From Atrina japonica (Eukaryota > Mollusca > Bivalvia > Pterioida > Pinnidae): 64,000 nt of DNA. Made by a program: the position numbers and the translations under genes. A model generated the notes under the pieces. The model did no database searches, was not told the DNA's origin, and saw only the letters and a program-made list of their open reading frames with translations. Each line of letters opens with the position of its first letter. The first letter of the stretch is position 1. The stretch lies in the NCBI GenBank assembly GCA_030159075.1, contig BROG01000917.1:85001-149000 (forward strand), given 5' to 3'. Shown in pieces: positions 51,554 to 60,810 of the stretch.

Positions 51554-51706
51554 TGAAACGTTTCACTGAAATAATTATTTTTCGTTTTATTGGGATTCAT
51601 AATTTTATGGATTTTGCTCGTATTATTCGCAATTTTATATATTTTGAGATTGGAACGTTATAACAGAACGGAAAGAGTTATAAGAAAACTTTTACGATCT
51701 TTATAA
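51554..51706 (+). pseudogene. Small single-pass membrane protein
   Basis: ATG 51554 is followed after a T-run frame break by LLGFIILWILLVLFAILYIL and a basic tail (RLERYNRTERVIRKLLRSL) to TAA 51704-51706. About 50 codons, five bases before the next gene. Typical of small viral membrane proteins; function unknown. Confidence 0.4.
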
Positions 51707-51710
51707 AAAC

Positions 51711-52247
51711 ATGAACGAAGAAGAAATATTAATGAAAAATATGCCCGTCACCGACATATCGGCCAAAGATAGATTATCCGCCATAATAGGAGCGGGAAGA
51801 TCTGTCCATTTTTTAGGAAAAGAAATCTCCCCTTCCGATTTAGAAAAGATGAAAGAGAAAGAAGTAGAAAATTTAAATCGTTTATTAAATTCTAGACTCG
51901 GCATGCGTATGACTAAATCTATAGGAAATTCTCTCATCTATCTATATTCTCAAGGACTTAAACAATTTTTTGATCTCAAAGATGAGCCTAAATTAATAGA
52001 GGAATTAAACGAGGATCCTTTCATAGATAATGCTATAGGAGAAATGTGTTGTAATTTATATTATCAATACGGAGCTTATTTAGCTCCGTTAAGTATAGCC
52101 ACTATTTCTAGTCGCCACATTATAGGATTTAAAAAATCTGACTCTATAGAAAAACAAGATGAATCCAGTGGAATTAATAATGGAGAAACAAAAGAACCCG
52201 AAACGACAGGAAGCGGGGAAGAAGGGTGCTCAACGACGGTGGAATAG
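51711..52247 (+). CDS. Intact 178-residue Polinton protein, unrecognised
   Basis: One of the few unbroken genes. Acidic N-terminus (MNEEEILMKNMPVTDIS), a helix-rich middle with VENLNRLLNSRLGM and QGLKQFFDLKDEPK, a Cys-Cys followed by YYQYGAYLAPLS, and a hydrophilic Ser/Glu-rich tail. No membrane helix obvious except a weak YGAYLAPLSIATIS. Its last 89 bp overlap the next gene in another frame. Confidence 0.65.
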   Translation: MNEEEILMKNMPVTDISAKDRLSAIIGAGRSVHFLGKEISPSDLEKMKEKEVENLNRLLNSRLGMRMTKSIGNSLIYLYSQGLKQFFDLKDEPKLIEELNEDPFIDNAIGEMCCNLYYQYGAYLAPLSIATISSRHIIGFKKSDSIEKQDESSGINNGETKEPETTGSGEEGCSTTVE

Positions 52248-52479
52248 CCAAAATAGCAATGATAATAGCAATACTAATAGCCAGAATAGCAATGCTAATA
52301 GCCAGAATAGCAATGCTAATAGCCAGAATAGCAATGATAATAGCAATGATAGTTGGAAATGGATAGCAGGCGGATTCACAATTCTTGGATTGCTGATATA
52401 TATGAAAAAAACAGAAACATCACCACCAAAACCCAAAGTTATATCACCACCAAAACCCAATCCCCACGAAATGTTATAA
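52159..52479 (+). CDS. Asn/Ser-repeat membrane protein, overlapping gene
   Basis: 106 codons from ATG 52159 (a second ATG at 52180 is possible). Basic start (KQKNPKRQEAGKKGAQRRW), then a low-complexity NSQNSNAN-type repeat with 18-bp DNA period, a hydrophobic helix WIAGGFTILGLLIYM and a Pro/Lys tail (SPPKPKVISPPKPNP). It overlaps the end of the previous gene by 89 bp in a different frame. Unknown function; single-pass membrane topology likely. Confidence 0.6.
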   Translation: MNPVELIMEKQKNPKRQEAGKKGAQRRWNSQNSNDNSNTNSQNSNANSQNSNANSQNSNDNSNDSWKWIAGGFTILGLLIYMKKTETSPPKPKVISPPKPNPHEML

Positions 52480-52510
52480 ATAATTTTATTTTTCTTATTA
52501 AAAAAAGATG
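52477..52510 (+). promoter_or_regulatory. Putative type 2 promoter motif, second copy
   Basis: TAAATAATTTTATTTTTCTT followed by ATTAAAAAAAGATG, nearly identical to the spacer at 50026-50056. Confidence 0.5.
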
Positions 52511-52732
52511 AGTGAAAAAGAATTAGTCAATACTGTCTATCATGCCGCCGTTAATACAGGAATTGCGATAGGATATGCCCAAATTTCTAAGAAATTCTTT
52601 AAATTATCGACTCCAAAAATGGAATTCGATCCTAAAGATTTTGGAATGATTTTAGTAGAATTTGCTTTAGCTAATTACACCAAGGACATGCTAGTTAAAA
52701 GAGGAATCATTCCCGCTGATATCATGAAATAA
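52508..52732 (+). CDS. Intact 74-residue Polinton protein, unrecognised
   Basis: Reads MSEKELVNTVYHAAVNTGIA, then an amphipathic helix and DFGMILVEFALANYTKDML, ending IPADIMK. Moderately hydrophobic but without a clear membrane span. Five bases separate it from the next start, consistent with a cluster of small late genes. Confidence 0.6.
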   Translation: MSEKELVNTVYHAAVNTGIAIGYAQISKKFFKLSTPKMEFDPKDFGMILVEFALANYTKDMLVKRGIIPADIMK

Positions 52733-52737
52733 AATAA

Positions 52738-53164
52738 ATGCGTTTTCTATTTAAAATGGCAACTATAGCGATGATGATCGGAGGTGCATTAGTTAACGCT
52801 TTAGCATTTCGGGGTTCACAATTTTTATTTTCAGATCACGAAGAACAAAACAGACACGACGAGGCGATGGAAAAATTAACTAAAGCCAGAGACTCGTGGT
52901 CCCGAGAACGCATAAAAAGATTTAGATTTTTTAAACGAGAGGTTGAAAAAAGAAGGACATGCACTATATACTTATAAAGAAGTAGACAAAGCCATGTCTT
53001 TATACTCACAAATTATGGGGAGAAGAAAAAATATCTAGAGAACCTAAATTAAGCGATTTTTATCAGCCTTCAGAAAAACAAAAAGATAGAGAAATTTTTA
53101 TTCGTGATCTTGGGAAACTGGATTAGTATTCTACGGCGTTAAAAAAATACGTCGCATAAAATAA
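52738..53164 (+). pseudogene. Membrane-anchored coiled-coil protein (frameshifted)
   Basis: Starts MRFLFKMATIAMMIGGALVN, a signal-anchor-like hydrophobic N-terminus, then charged helix with NRHDEAMEKLTKARDSW. A break near 52920 shifts the frame; the end reads FYGVKKIRRIK before TAA 53162-53164. About 140 codons. One base separates it from the integrase start. Function unknown. Confidence 0.45.
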
Positions 53165-53165
53165 A

Positions 53166-54055
53166 ATGGAAGAAATTTATAATAAACACATTATTGGAAA
53201 GGAAAAACTGCAATCAGTAAATTAGCCAAAGCGGCTAAAGTCAGCGAAAAGGAGGCGTTTTGAGATTTCCTGAAAAAACAAGACGTGTGGCAAATTTATT
53301 TACCTGCCCCCAAGAAAATAGTGAGACCTAAATTTGAACGCGTGGAAAAAAAAATGACATTCATCAATCGGATCTATTGTTTTACCACACGATAAGGTGG
53401 GAGGGAAAACGTATAAATACGCATTAACATTAGTCGACGTTGGTACTAGATACAAAGAAGCAGAACCTTTGAGAACTAAAAATAGTGAAGAAGTAGCCGA
53501 CGCTTTCGAAAAAATTTATAAAAGACATTTATCGTTTCCAAAAATTACTAACAAGTCGATCCCAAGGTCGCGAATTCATGGGTGCCGTCTCAAAACTCAT
53601 GATTAAACACGATACAATAATAAGAAGAGGAAGAGTCGATATCCATCGCGATCAGGCTATAGTCGAGCGATTTAATAAAACACTGGGCGAACGATTATTT
53701 AGCTATCAATACGATCAAGAAATGAAATTTAAGGATAGAAACAGGGAATGGGTAATAAACGATTACCAGAAGTCATAAAAACTATTAACGAAGAAACAAA
53801 AACCCCCCCAAAATGATAAAACCTTCCGTAAAAAGTTCAATCTCCAATAGGTCCCATTAGCAAAGTCAGATACCTCTATCTTCCAGGTGAATTAGAAGGT
53901 GGAAAACACAGAGAGCAACCCGATCCAATTTGGAGTGTAGACAAACACGAAATCGATCGGCAATTCAAAATGCAGGGTATAGACATTTATTATCTGAAAG
54001 AACCCCGCCTCCTCAGAGAAATTTTGTTCGAGAAGAATTGATGATTGTCGATTAA
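53166..54055 (+). pseudogene. INT: Polinton retroviral-type integrase, DDE (frameshifted)
   Basis: About 296 codons. The N-terminal part is broken early; the catalytic core reads YKYALTLVDVGTRYKEAE (first Asp), a DPK followed after a break by REFMGAVSK (second Asp region), and DQAIVERFNKTLGERLF (Glu). The C-terminal part has VRYLYLPGELEGG and DPIWSVDKHEI, a small beta-barrel-like domain common in these integrases, and ends VREELMIVD. It would insert the element and create the 6-bp duplication. Breaks lie at G/A runs near 53198, 53350, 53555 and the C8 run near 53805. Tail-to-tail with the polymerase, 28 bp apart. Confidence 0.85.
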
Positions 54056-54083
54056 TTTTATATTCAGGCGAATATAAAATTAT

Positions 54084-57000
54084 TTATCTAAATGCATGTG
54101 CGTGAATGCGATCCTCTGTAATATAAACTTTAGTATCCAAAGGATCTAAAGTCGTCTTTTCTTGCATGATTCCGTAAGTTTTCTGTTTGGAAAGATCTGA
54201 TACTGTACATTTTATGCGTCATCTTAACATCGTGAAAAAGAGCTTCCTTGTAATCGTTATAAGTTATATATCATTTTTCAAAACACATCTTACCACGCCT
54301 TTAGCTCGTTTTAGAAACATTATCATCATCCATCAGCGTGGCATACATCTTTGCTCTCAATGCGACAAATTCTCTGATGGGTTTTCCTCCACATTCATCT
54401 TTTAATTTACCGATCACCTTCTTATTTTTTATTCTTGTCTTTATTTAGTCTCTGGAAAATCGACGAAAATTAGAAAAATCGTACTCGTCTTCATTTTCAA
54501 ACATGTCTTTATAAACATCACCCGTCTGAATCTCCACTATCAAAGAATCTGTATCTGTATATAATAAATTGCATTTATCTTCATATTTCTTTTTTAAATA
54601 ATTGTAATACCAATTATACATATGCCTCTTAGACAAATCCAGGACTGTCATACCACAATAGATGGGCTTGTCTAATTTAACACTGGTTGGTTTGAAATGT
54701 AGAAAAAGCGTGTCCTCGTTAATTTTGGTATTTCCATCGTAAGAGGGTTTAGCAATCATCTTTGCTATCTTTCTATCTTTTACATTTCCGTTTTACAATT
54801 TTCAATTCAGTTCTGTTCCGTTTGTTCTCCATGGTCTTTCCCGAACACGGCGTTGTTCATAAGCTTGAAAAAGTCCTTTTCGAAATCATTTTTTGCATAT
54901 TGACGTAATATTGTGTTTTTTTCGATGTAACTCGAAAGCCACGGTTTTTCGTCAAATCGTAAAATTCTATGGATTTTAGTTATTTTTAATCCCAATTCTA
55001 GATAAAGTTTCAACATTTTATAGTGCACGACATATTCCTTTTTATCTCGTAGATTTGGGTACTAGCTTTTGAGGACCTGTATCTAAACATATTATACTTT
55101 TCCATCAAGTCTTTCTGATAATCCGAAAAAGCCATTCTTTTTCTACTTTTACCCTTTCTGGAGCTAGCGGATAATTATTATGCCTGTCATGCAACGTTTT
55201 AGGATACTCTAAATCGACTTCTAGTATGTACCCTTTTCCTTTTGGAGGATGACGTGGATCTGGTACTTCATCTACCCACTCGAAATTTTTATATGGTAAT
55301 GGATGGGTCATAGCCTCACTATAAAGAGCATTTGCATCTAAATATGTTATATACTTGGGAGGCTGATTGGGATCATAATCTTTCAAATATTTATTATTTG
55401 CTTTAGAATAAACGTTGCGGAGCATAAGTAATTCCACCTCTAATCCCTTTTTTCGATAAATAAATGCATGTCATAATCTTTAACAACTCTAATTCAATCC
55501 TAGAAGTTAACAATGCCGCATCCCAAGCTAACCCAGGTGCAGTATAATAATGACATGGATCTAACTCGTAATGTTCTAACGAAATGTTGCGAAATTCTTC
55601 AAACACATCTGCTAATAAAGCGACGTCTGTTTTTTAAATATAAATCGTGATAATCGCCAATATTTTTACATCCATGTTTATGCCAAACGGCTTGAGCATG
55701 TTCGTATTCTTTTTGAGAAATATGAGTATCCGATAATGTACTGTAAAAAATCTTTCTTTGACGGTAAAGAGGTTTCTTTAAATCTATCAAAAGAATTCAT
55801 ATATTCGTAAGGATAAACTCCTTTTCTCGTTAAAAAGCGAGGCATCCTCAAATATAGATTTCGTGATGGGATGATCTTTTAGATTTTTAGATAAAGTATC
55901 GAGGCTGCAAGATAGAAATTGAAAACTATCTATAAACCTCAATTGTCCTATAGAAAAACTTTTTCATTATTCGATGGAATGCAATTTATATTTATCTCCC
56001 TCTTCTAATTTCATTTCTGATAATATTAAATGAGAGTCATACCCCGCGAAGATTATGAAATATAACTGGTATTGGAGTTTTATCTTTTATATAACCCTTA
56101 ATAATTTATTACATTTATTATGTGCCGCTCCTCTAAATTCACCGGAAATATGGCAATGATCTCTGACTTTTACCATATCAAATTTTTCATCATTAATTTC
56201 TTTCATAATCTCGTCGATGTCGGTCTTTATGGTATCGTGACGCTCGCGTAGCCATTCTAATTTAATTAAATCTCATGGATTAGACGTTCTCTCAATATCG
56301 CGTTCTAAAGACGATAAATCGGGTAATTTTTCTCGTACATTTATAAGATCTTTTCTCTGCTTCCATAGTTTTTGTCTTGTATCATCATTCCCCGAAAATT
56401 TATCTTTACAAATCCAGCAGTGTTTAGCCTCATCAAAGTTTTTCTCGTCGTCATCAGTCATAAAAATCTTATTTTTTCTAGAAAAAAGATCATTAATCTT
56501 TTTTTCCTCTCGTTTTAAACTTTCTAGAAAATGTTTCACTACATTCTCTCCGCGATAAAGTTTAGGCTTGCTTTTATTATAAATTCCATTTTTAGTTCTC
56601 CAAACAACTATATAACAATATCCCGAAGGTTGATGGCTAGATATTTTCTTAGTTCTATCTCCCATCTCTTCATTAATAGGTTTAAGAATACACTCAAAAT
56701 CTGCATAAATTGTGGTGTATACAGGCTGTTTATTACCATAATTCTTAAATTTACATATATTCTTACCTTCCTCAGGCATGATAGGTTTCATGGGAGGATT
56801 GTTAATACCGCTACAATCAACAATATGCTTATTATAAACATGTTCTTTTGACATTACTTTAAGACAACGTAAACATGCATATGATTTTCCTTCATATTTT
56901 GAATGCGAAGAAATTAATTTAGATTTATTTTTAATCCAAGAGTAATGCCAATTATCGTTTGAATCTGTTAAGAGCAATAAATTAACTTCTCTGTCTTGAA

Positions 57001-58061
57001 AATTTTTTGATATATGATAAGGAAAAAACCCCCCTTTTTCTGTCCACCCGAGAACGTTTATGGCTAGTTTGTTATGTTGCTCAAATTTAGATATCTGTTT
57101 TAATGGAGTTGGATAATCGACGCAATCAAAATCGTATTGCTCGATAAATTGTGTATATTTTTGAGGTCTTTGAGGATTCTTTTTAATATCATCGTGATGC
57201 AAACACGCTAACACACACTATACATAAAAACATCTCTTATTCCACATTTTAACATTTATGACTGCCTTCTTATTAGCAATATGCTTAGGTAATTTAAAAT
57301 AGGTGGATCCTAGAGGAGGCTCATACTTTGCAAAATTCAAATAAATCATTTTAGTTGCGTCAATTATCCACCCTGAACCTGCTTGCACAGTTTTACCTAG
57401 CGAATTTATTAACTCCTCAATCATATCTTTAAACAAACACATCTTCTATTTCATCTTCTCTCATAATTATATGCTGCCTAGTTTTTATGAATTTGTGTTA
57501 TAAACCGCCAGCCTCTATTTAATAATTCGCGTCTAAATCCTTGTTGAAGTTGAATTTGAATTTTTTATGGGCCCCTCCCTCAATTCGTTACTAATTTTAG
57601 AAAAGAAATCATTCTTAAAATATTCTAATAAGTCTCTTAAATTAAATCTATGTATATGAACACTAACATCCTTTTTATAAGTCGTAAAAAACCGATGATG
57701 TCTACCACCAAAATCAAGAGTAGATGCAATTCTATTAACTCCTTCCGTAAGTTCTGTATTCAACATATGCTTAAATTTTTTTCTATGTCTTTTTTTTCAT
57801 CAACCCTAGCAACACCTTTAGGAAGATCTGTTTGTAGAATTTTTTTATATCGAGATTTTATTAACTTATGCTGCATATTAGTAGAAGCCTCCTTGAGTTC
57901 TTCATTCAACGCTTGCTGTAAATTGCGTCTAACAAATATCTCTGGTCCGTTGTTCTGTCGTTGTACCCCGTCACATAATTCCAAACAGTTTCAAACTATT
58001 TTATTATACCCCCATTTTCCAACATTATATAGATTTTTAAATCGCTCCCAGAAAAATTCAT
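54084..58061 (-). pseudogene. POLB: Protein-primed DNA polymerase B (frameshifted)
   Basis: About 1325 codons from ATG 58061 to the stop at 54084-54086, a normal size for Polintons. Order: N-terminal region (57218-57984) with GSGWIIDATKMIYLNFAKY; 56273-57214 intact for 313 codons with a zinc-binding-like CLRCLKVM, H, H, C cluster and exonuclease motif I YADFECIL; motif II-like HNLRG then YDSHLI near 56040-56070; motif III region LEHYELDPCHYYTAPGLAWD; polymerase motif A YLDANALYSEAM; motif B KLMNNAVFGK; motif C YTDTDSL. Many breaks split it into nine or more pieces, yet all catalytic motifs remain readable. The start lies just inside the right TIR. Confidence 0.92.
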
Positions 58062-58118
58062 AATTTTTATATATACAATATTTTCTTAATTTATTTTCAA
58101 TTTTTTTATTTTATTTTT
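58062..58118 (-). promoter_or_regulatory. Putative type 1 promoter motif of the polymerase
   Basis: On the minus strand, ATTGAAAATAAATTAAGAAA followed by ATATTGTATATATAAAAA leads to ATG 58061. Same motif as at 43401 and 44148; here it forms the inner end of the TIR. Confidence 0.5.
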
Positions 58119-58343
58119 CTATTCATATCTTTACTTTACCCTTTCATTTTATAATTTATGATAGCACCTCTATCTCTTTTTACCTCCTCACTTACAGACC
58201 TTCTACCCGCACCTTAAAACTCTACCTGTCATATGTCACTACCTACATGCCGCTCTATGCTTACCCCTTCACCCATGATCAGTCATGCTATTTCATGACT
58301 GATCTTAACTATGTGTGCCAGAACCGCTATCTCACAACACACA
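58078..58343 (-). repeat. Polinton terminal inverted repeat, right
   Basis: Reverse complement starts TGTGTGTTGTGAGATAGCGG at 58343. Nearly identical to the left copy over the outer 210 bp. Confidence 0.93.
58277..58304. repeat. Hairpin inside right TIR
   Basis: GATCAGTCATG, loop CTATTT, CATGACTGATC; mirror of 43182-43209. Confidence 0.9.
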
Positions 58344-58349
58344 TAGCTC
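58344..58349. repeat. Polinton target site duplication, right (TAGCTC)
   Basis: Exact copy of 43137-43142. Confidence 0.92.
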
Positions 58350-58569
58350 AGAAAGTGTACTTTGAAAACTGTTGTAGAAATACACTCCTTTTTGTTTTGG
58401 ATAAACGTACCGTTTTCAAAAGATTCAGCGTATGCATATTATACTTCTTCAATACAGCCAATTGTCATACACATATCTGTATGAAAATTTTCCGACTGAA
58501 AAAATAGGTATTGGAAAATATTTTATCCTTAGTGTTTAATATGAAGATGAACTATCTTCTCCAGTATCC

Positions 58570-58570
<1 letters not shown>

Positions 58571-58641
<71 letters not shown>
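58571..58641. repeat. (GA)n microsatellite
   Basis: About 35 uninterrupted AG dinucleotides. Confidence 0.97.
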
Positions 58642-58644
<3 letters not shown>

Positions 58645-58906
58645 CTTTAACATTCTTCAAAATGTTTCCTCTACAAGAATTTGATAGATAGATTTTCCCA
58701 ACAATTTTATATCACATCAAATTTACAAGTTAAGCACATTTCAATTTTAACCAGATACAGGCTATCTTCACGTGTATTAAGCAAAGAGACTTGTCGCTAT
58801 AATAATACTGAACATGATCAGCGACTATACCCCATACGTCAATCTGAAATAGAGCATGAATTTCATTTTGTATTAGTTTGACCACATTACATTGCTATAT
58901 ACGCAT

Positions 58907-59131
58907 AGGCGTCGGAGCCGGGGGCTAGGGGGGGGGGGGGCTTACCCCCCCCCCCCCCACTTTTTTTGTGCAAAGATAGGCATAGGTGTTGAAAATTGGG
59001 GCTTAGCCCCCAAGACGTTTCTGGCGTGTGTGTGTTTTAAGTTTGTTTAGCCCCCCACTTCTGGCGTGTGTGTGTTTTAAGTTGGTTTAGCCCCCCCCCC
59101 CCCCACCTTCAATTTGCTTCCGACGCCTATG
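58907..59131. mobile_element. Palindromic MITE-like element
   Basis: CATAGGCGTCGGAGC at the left and GCTTCCGACGCCTATG at the right are inverted copies. The interior has long G and C runs and a duplicated TTCTGGCGTGTGTGTGTTTT segment. Confidence 0.7.
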
Positions 59132-59564
59132 ATACGTAAACAATATATAAAACAATATTTCTGGAGACGGTCATCGGTATTTAAGTTATTACAGCTATTT
59201 TCATCTACAAATGTTACTGAACTCTCTGGATTAGGCAAATATCTTATTGCTGCAACTCAATCAAGAAATATATTTTCTGTATAACAATATACTGTTCTTA
59301 TTGTCATCTCCTTTCGCATTTTGCTGTCATCGAATTTTATCTAAGAATCGTATTGTACACACATATGTATAAATGTAATGTATATAGGCCTACGCTTTTT
59401 GGCGAATAAACAATTGAACCAAAGAACTGAATTTGTAATTTCTCTCTTTTTTGAAAATTTATTCTACAAACCATAAAGAAAATGAACTATAATAATCATT
59501 ATCAATTACAGGCCGATTTTTCTGTTCGATTTTAAGCGGTTTTCTTTTTTTTTCGGTTGTTGTT

Positions 59565-59600
<36 letters not shown>

Positions 59601-59712
59601 TTAAAGCGGGATTACTAAAATAAATCGCTTAAAATTGGGGCGCAAAATTGGATAAAAACCGCTCGGGTTCGGTGTAAATATTACCTATCTGCATTGTCTC
59701 CCTTAGCCGCTT

Positions 59713-59724
59713 CCGCCATATTGG
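59713..59724 (+). promoter_or_regulatory. YY1-like site upstream of ATP5F1D
   Basis: CCGCCATATTGG, 20 bp before the ATG. CCGCCAT is the core bound by YY1, which often marks the start of housekeeping and mitochondrial genes in animals. Confidence 0.45.
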
Positions 59725-59743
59725 ATTTAGCACTTCAGCAGTT

Positions 59744-59872
59744 ATGGCACTGTTTCGCCAAGTCGCAAGGGCACCTAATTTGATCAGACAATGCGGCAGG
59801 GTATTTGCAACACAACAGCAGCATGTTAGGGGATATGCTGATATGCCACTTACTCTAGCTTCCCCGACAGAA
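59744..59872 (+). CDS. ATP5F1D: ATP synthase delta subunit, mitochondrial, exon 1
   Basis: ATG 59744, 43 codons, donor GTACGTTA. Encodes a basic mitochondrial targeting sequence (MALFRQVARAPNLIRQCGRV) with no acidic residue until Asp35, followed by MPLTLASPTE, the start of the mature beta-sandwich. The mature protein is part of the central stalk of F1Fo ATP synthase, with subunits gamma and epsilon. Confidence 0.93.
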
Positions 59873-60771
59873 GTACGTTATATGTTTCTGAAAATGGTCA
59901 ATCTTTAACCTTGAGCGTGTTGATATTTGGCCTTGTAGGTCGTGCTGCAAGTGATTGACTTAATGCTTTGTATTAAAATGATACAGAAGTATAAATTTCA
60001 TACTTTAAAAGCAGACGTTATTGATGTATCTCCCCTCCAGCTCGTAACTTCGGTATTATGTATGCAGACCCTTGAGTGGCATTGAATATCATTATGAATA
60101 ATGCAATCATACTCATACTATCATAGATGATAGATTCATATTCCCAATAATTGAACAAATCATATTATTGATAAATTCTCATAATTCTGTAGTGAGAACC
60201 AAAGTACATTAAGCCAACACTTTACTGATTTTGAATGTGTTTTACATCTTTTTCTTTGGTTCTTCTGACCATGCATAGAGTAAGTTACAGCAGCAACGAA
60301 GTAGGTATTTTACTATTTTTATTTTTCTGTCTCCTTCGTTGCAGTCCATCCCTTCATACGAGACATCTGCAACCGGTAGATTAGACAGGTCACATCTTGG
60401 GCCATTTTCTTTAATTCAGCACATGCAACAACTGAAAATTAAACATGTACATACTGTTTGAGATACTTTTTAATCCATCCAAATATATTATTTTAAATGT
60501 CAACACTTTTATGTTTTTGGTCATATAACTTCAGTCACCAAGTTTTGTTTATAAATCACGCCATCTTGGAAATTGAGAAAATGGGCATGTGTATACGAAG
60601 TAGGAAAATTCTATCGTTTGTCTATAGTCTGTTTCTGGGTAAACTTTCATTCGTTTTTATAATGTTATTCCTTTATGCAATTTACAAAATAATAAATAAG
60701 GATATTTAGAAACGAACTATAGAGATATGCATGGGACATTTTGGTCTGTGCGCATGCCCACTATGGCATAT

Positions 60772-60810
<39 letters not shown>

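Larger units (their letters stand above)
43143..58343. mobile_element. Polinton/Maverick element, complete, 15,201 bp
   Basis: Bounded by terminal inverted repeats of 282 and 266 bp and a 6-bp target duplication. Encodes DNA polymerase B, DDE integrase, FtsK/HerA-type ATPase and a double jelly-roll-type major capsid protein, plus about a dozen smaller genes. Such elements are self-synthesising transposons related to adintoviruses and virophages, and many encode virion proteins. Gene order: two small genes (+), ATPase and capsid (-), membrane/coiled-coil (+), minor capsid (-), three genes (+), W/Y-rich gene (-), five small genes and integrase (+), polymerase (-). Inserted between the PAN gene and ATP5F1D. 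Most large genes are frameshifted. Confidence 0.95.
58350..59743. other. Region between Polinton and ATP5F1D
   Basis: Contains a GA microsatellite, a palindromic element at 58907-59131 and a long T tract at 59569-59599. No gene recognised. Confidence 0.6.

Noticed and set aside
52230..52460. Antisense frame with LLFWLLALLFW repeats in the Polinton
   Set aside because: Mirror of the Asn/Ser repeat of the sense gene at 52159-52479, which has a better start and upstream context.
56531..56851. 106-codon plus-strand frame inside the polymerase region
   Set aside because: Shadow of the 313-codon intact polymerase segment on the minus strand, which carries the exonuclease motif.
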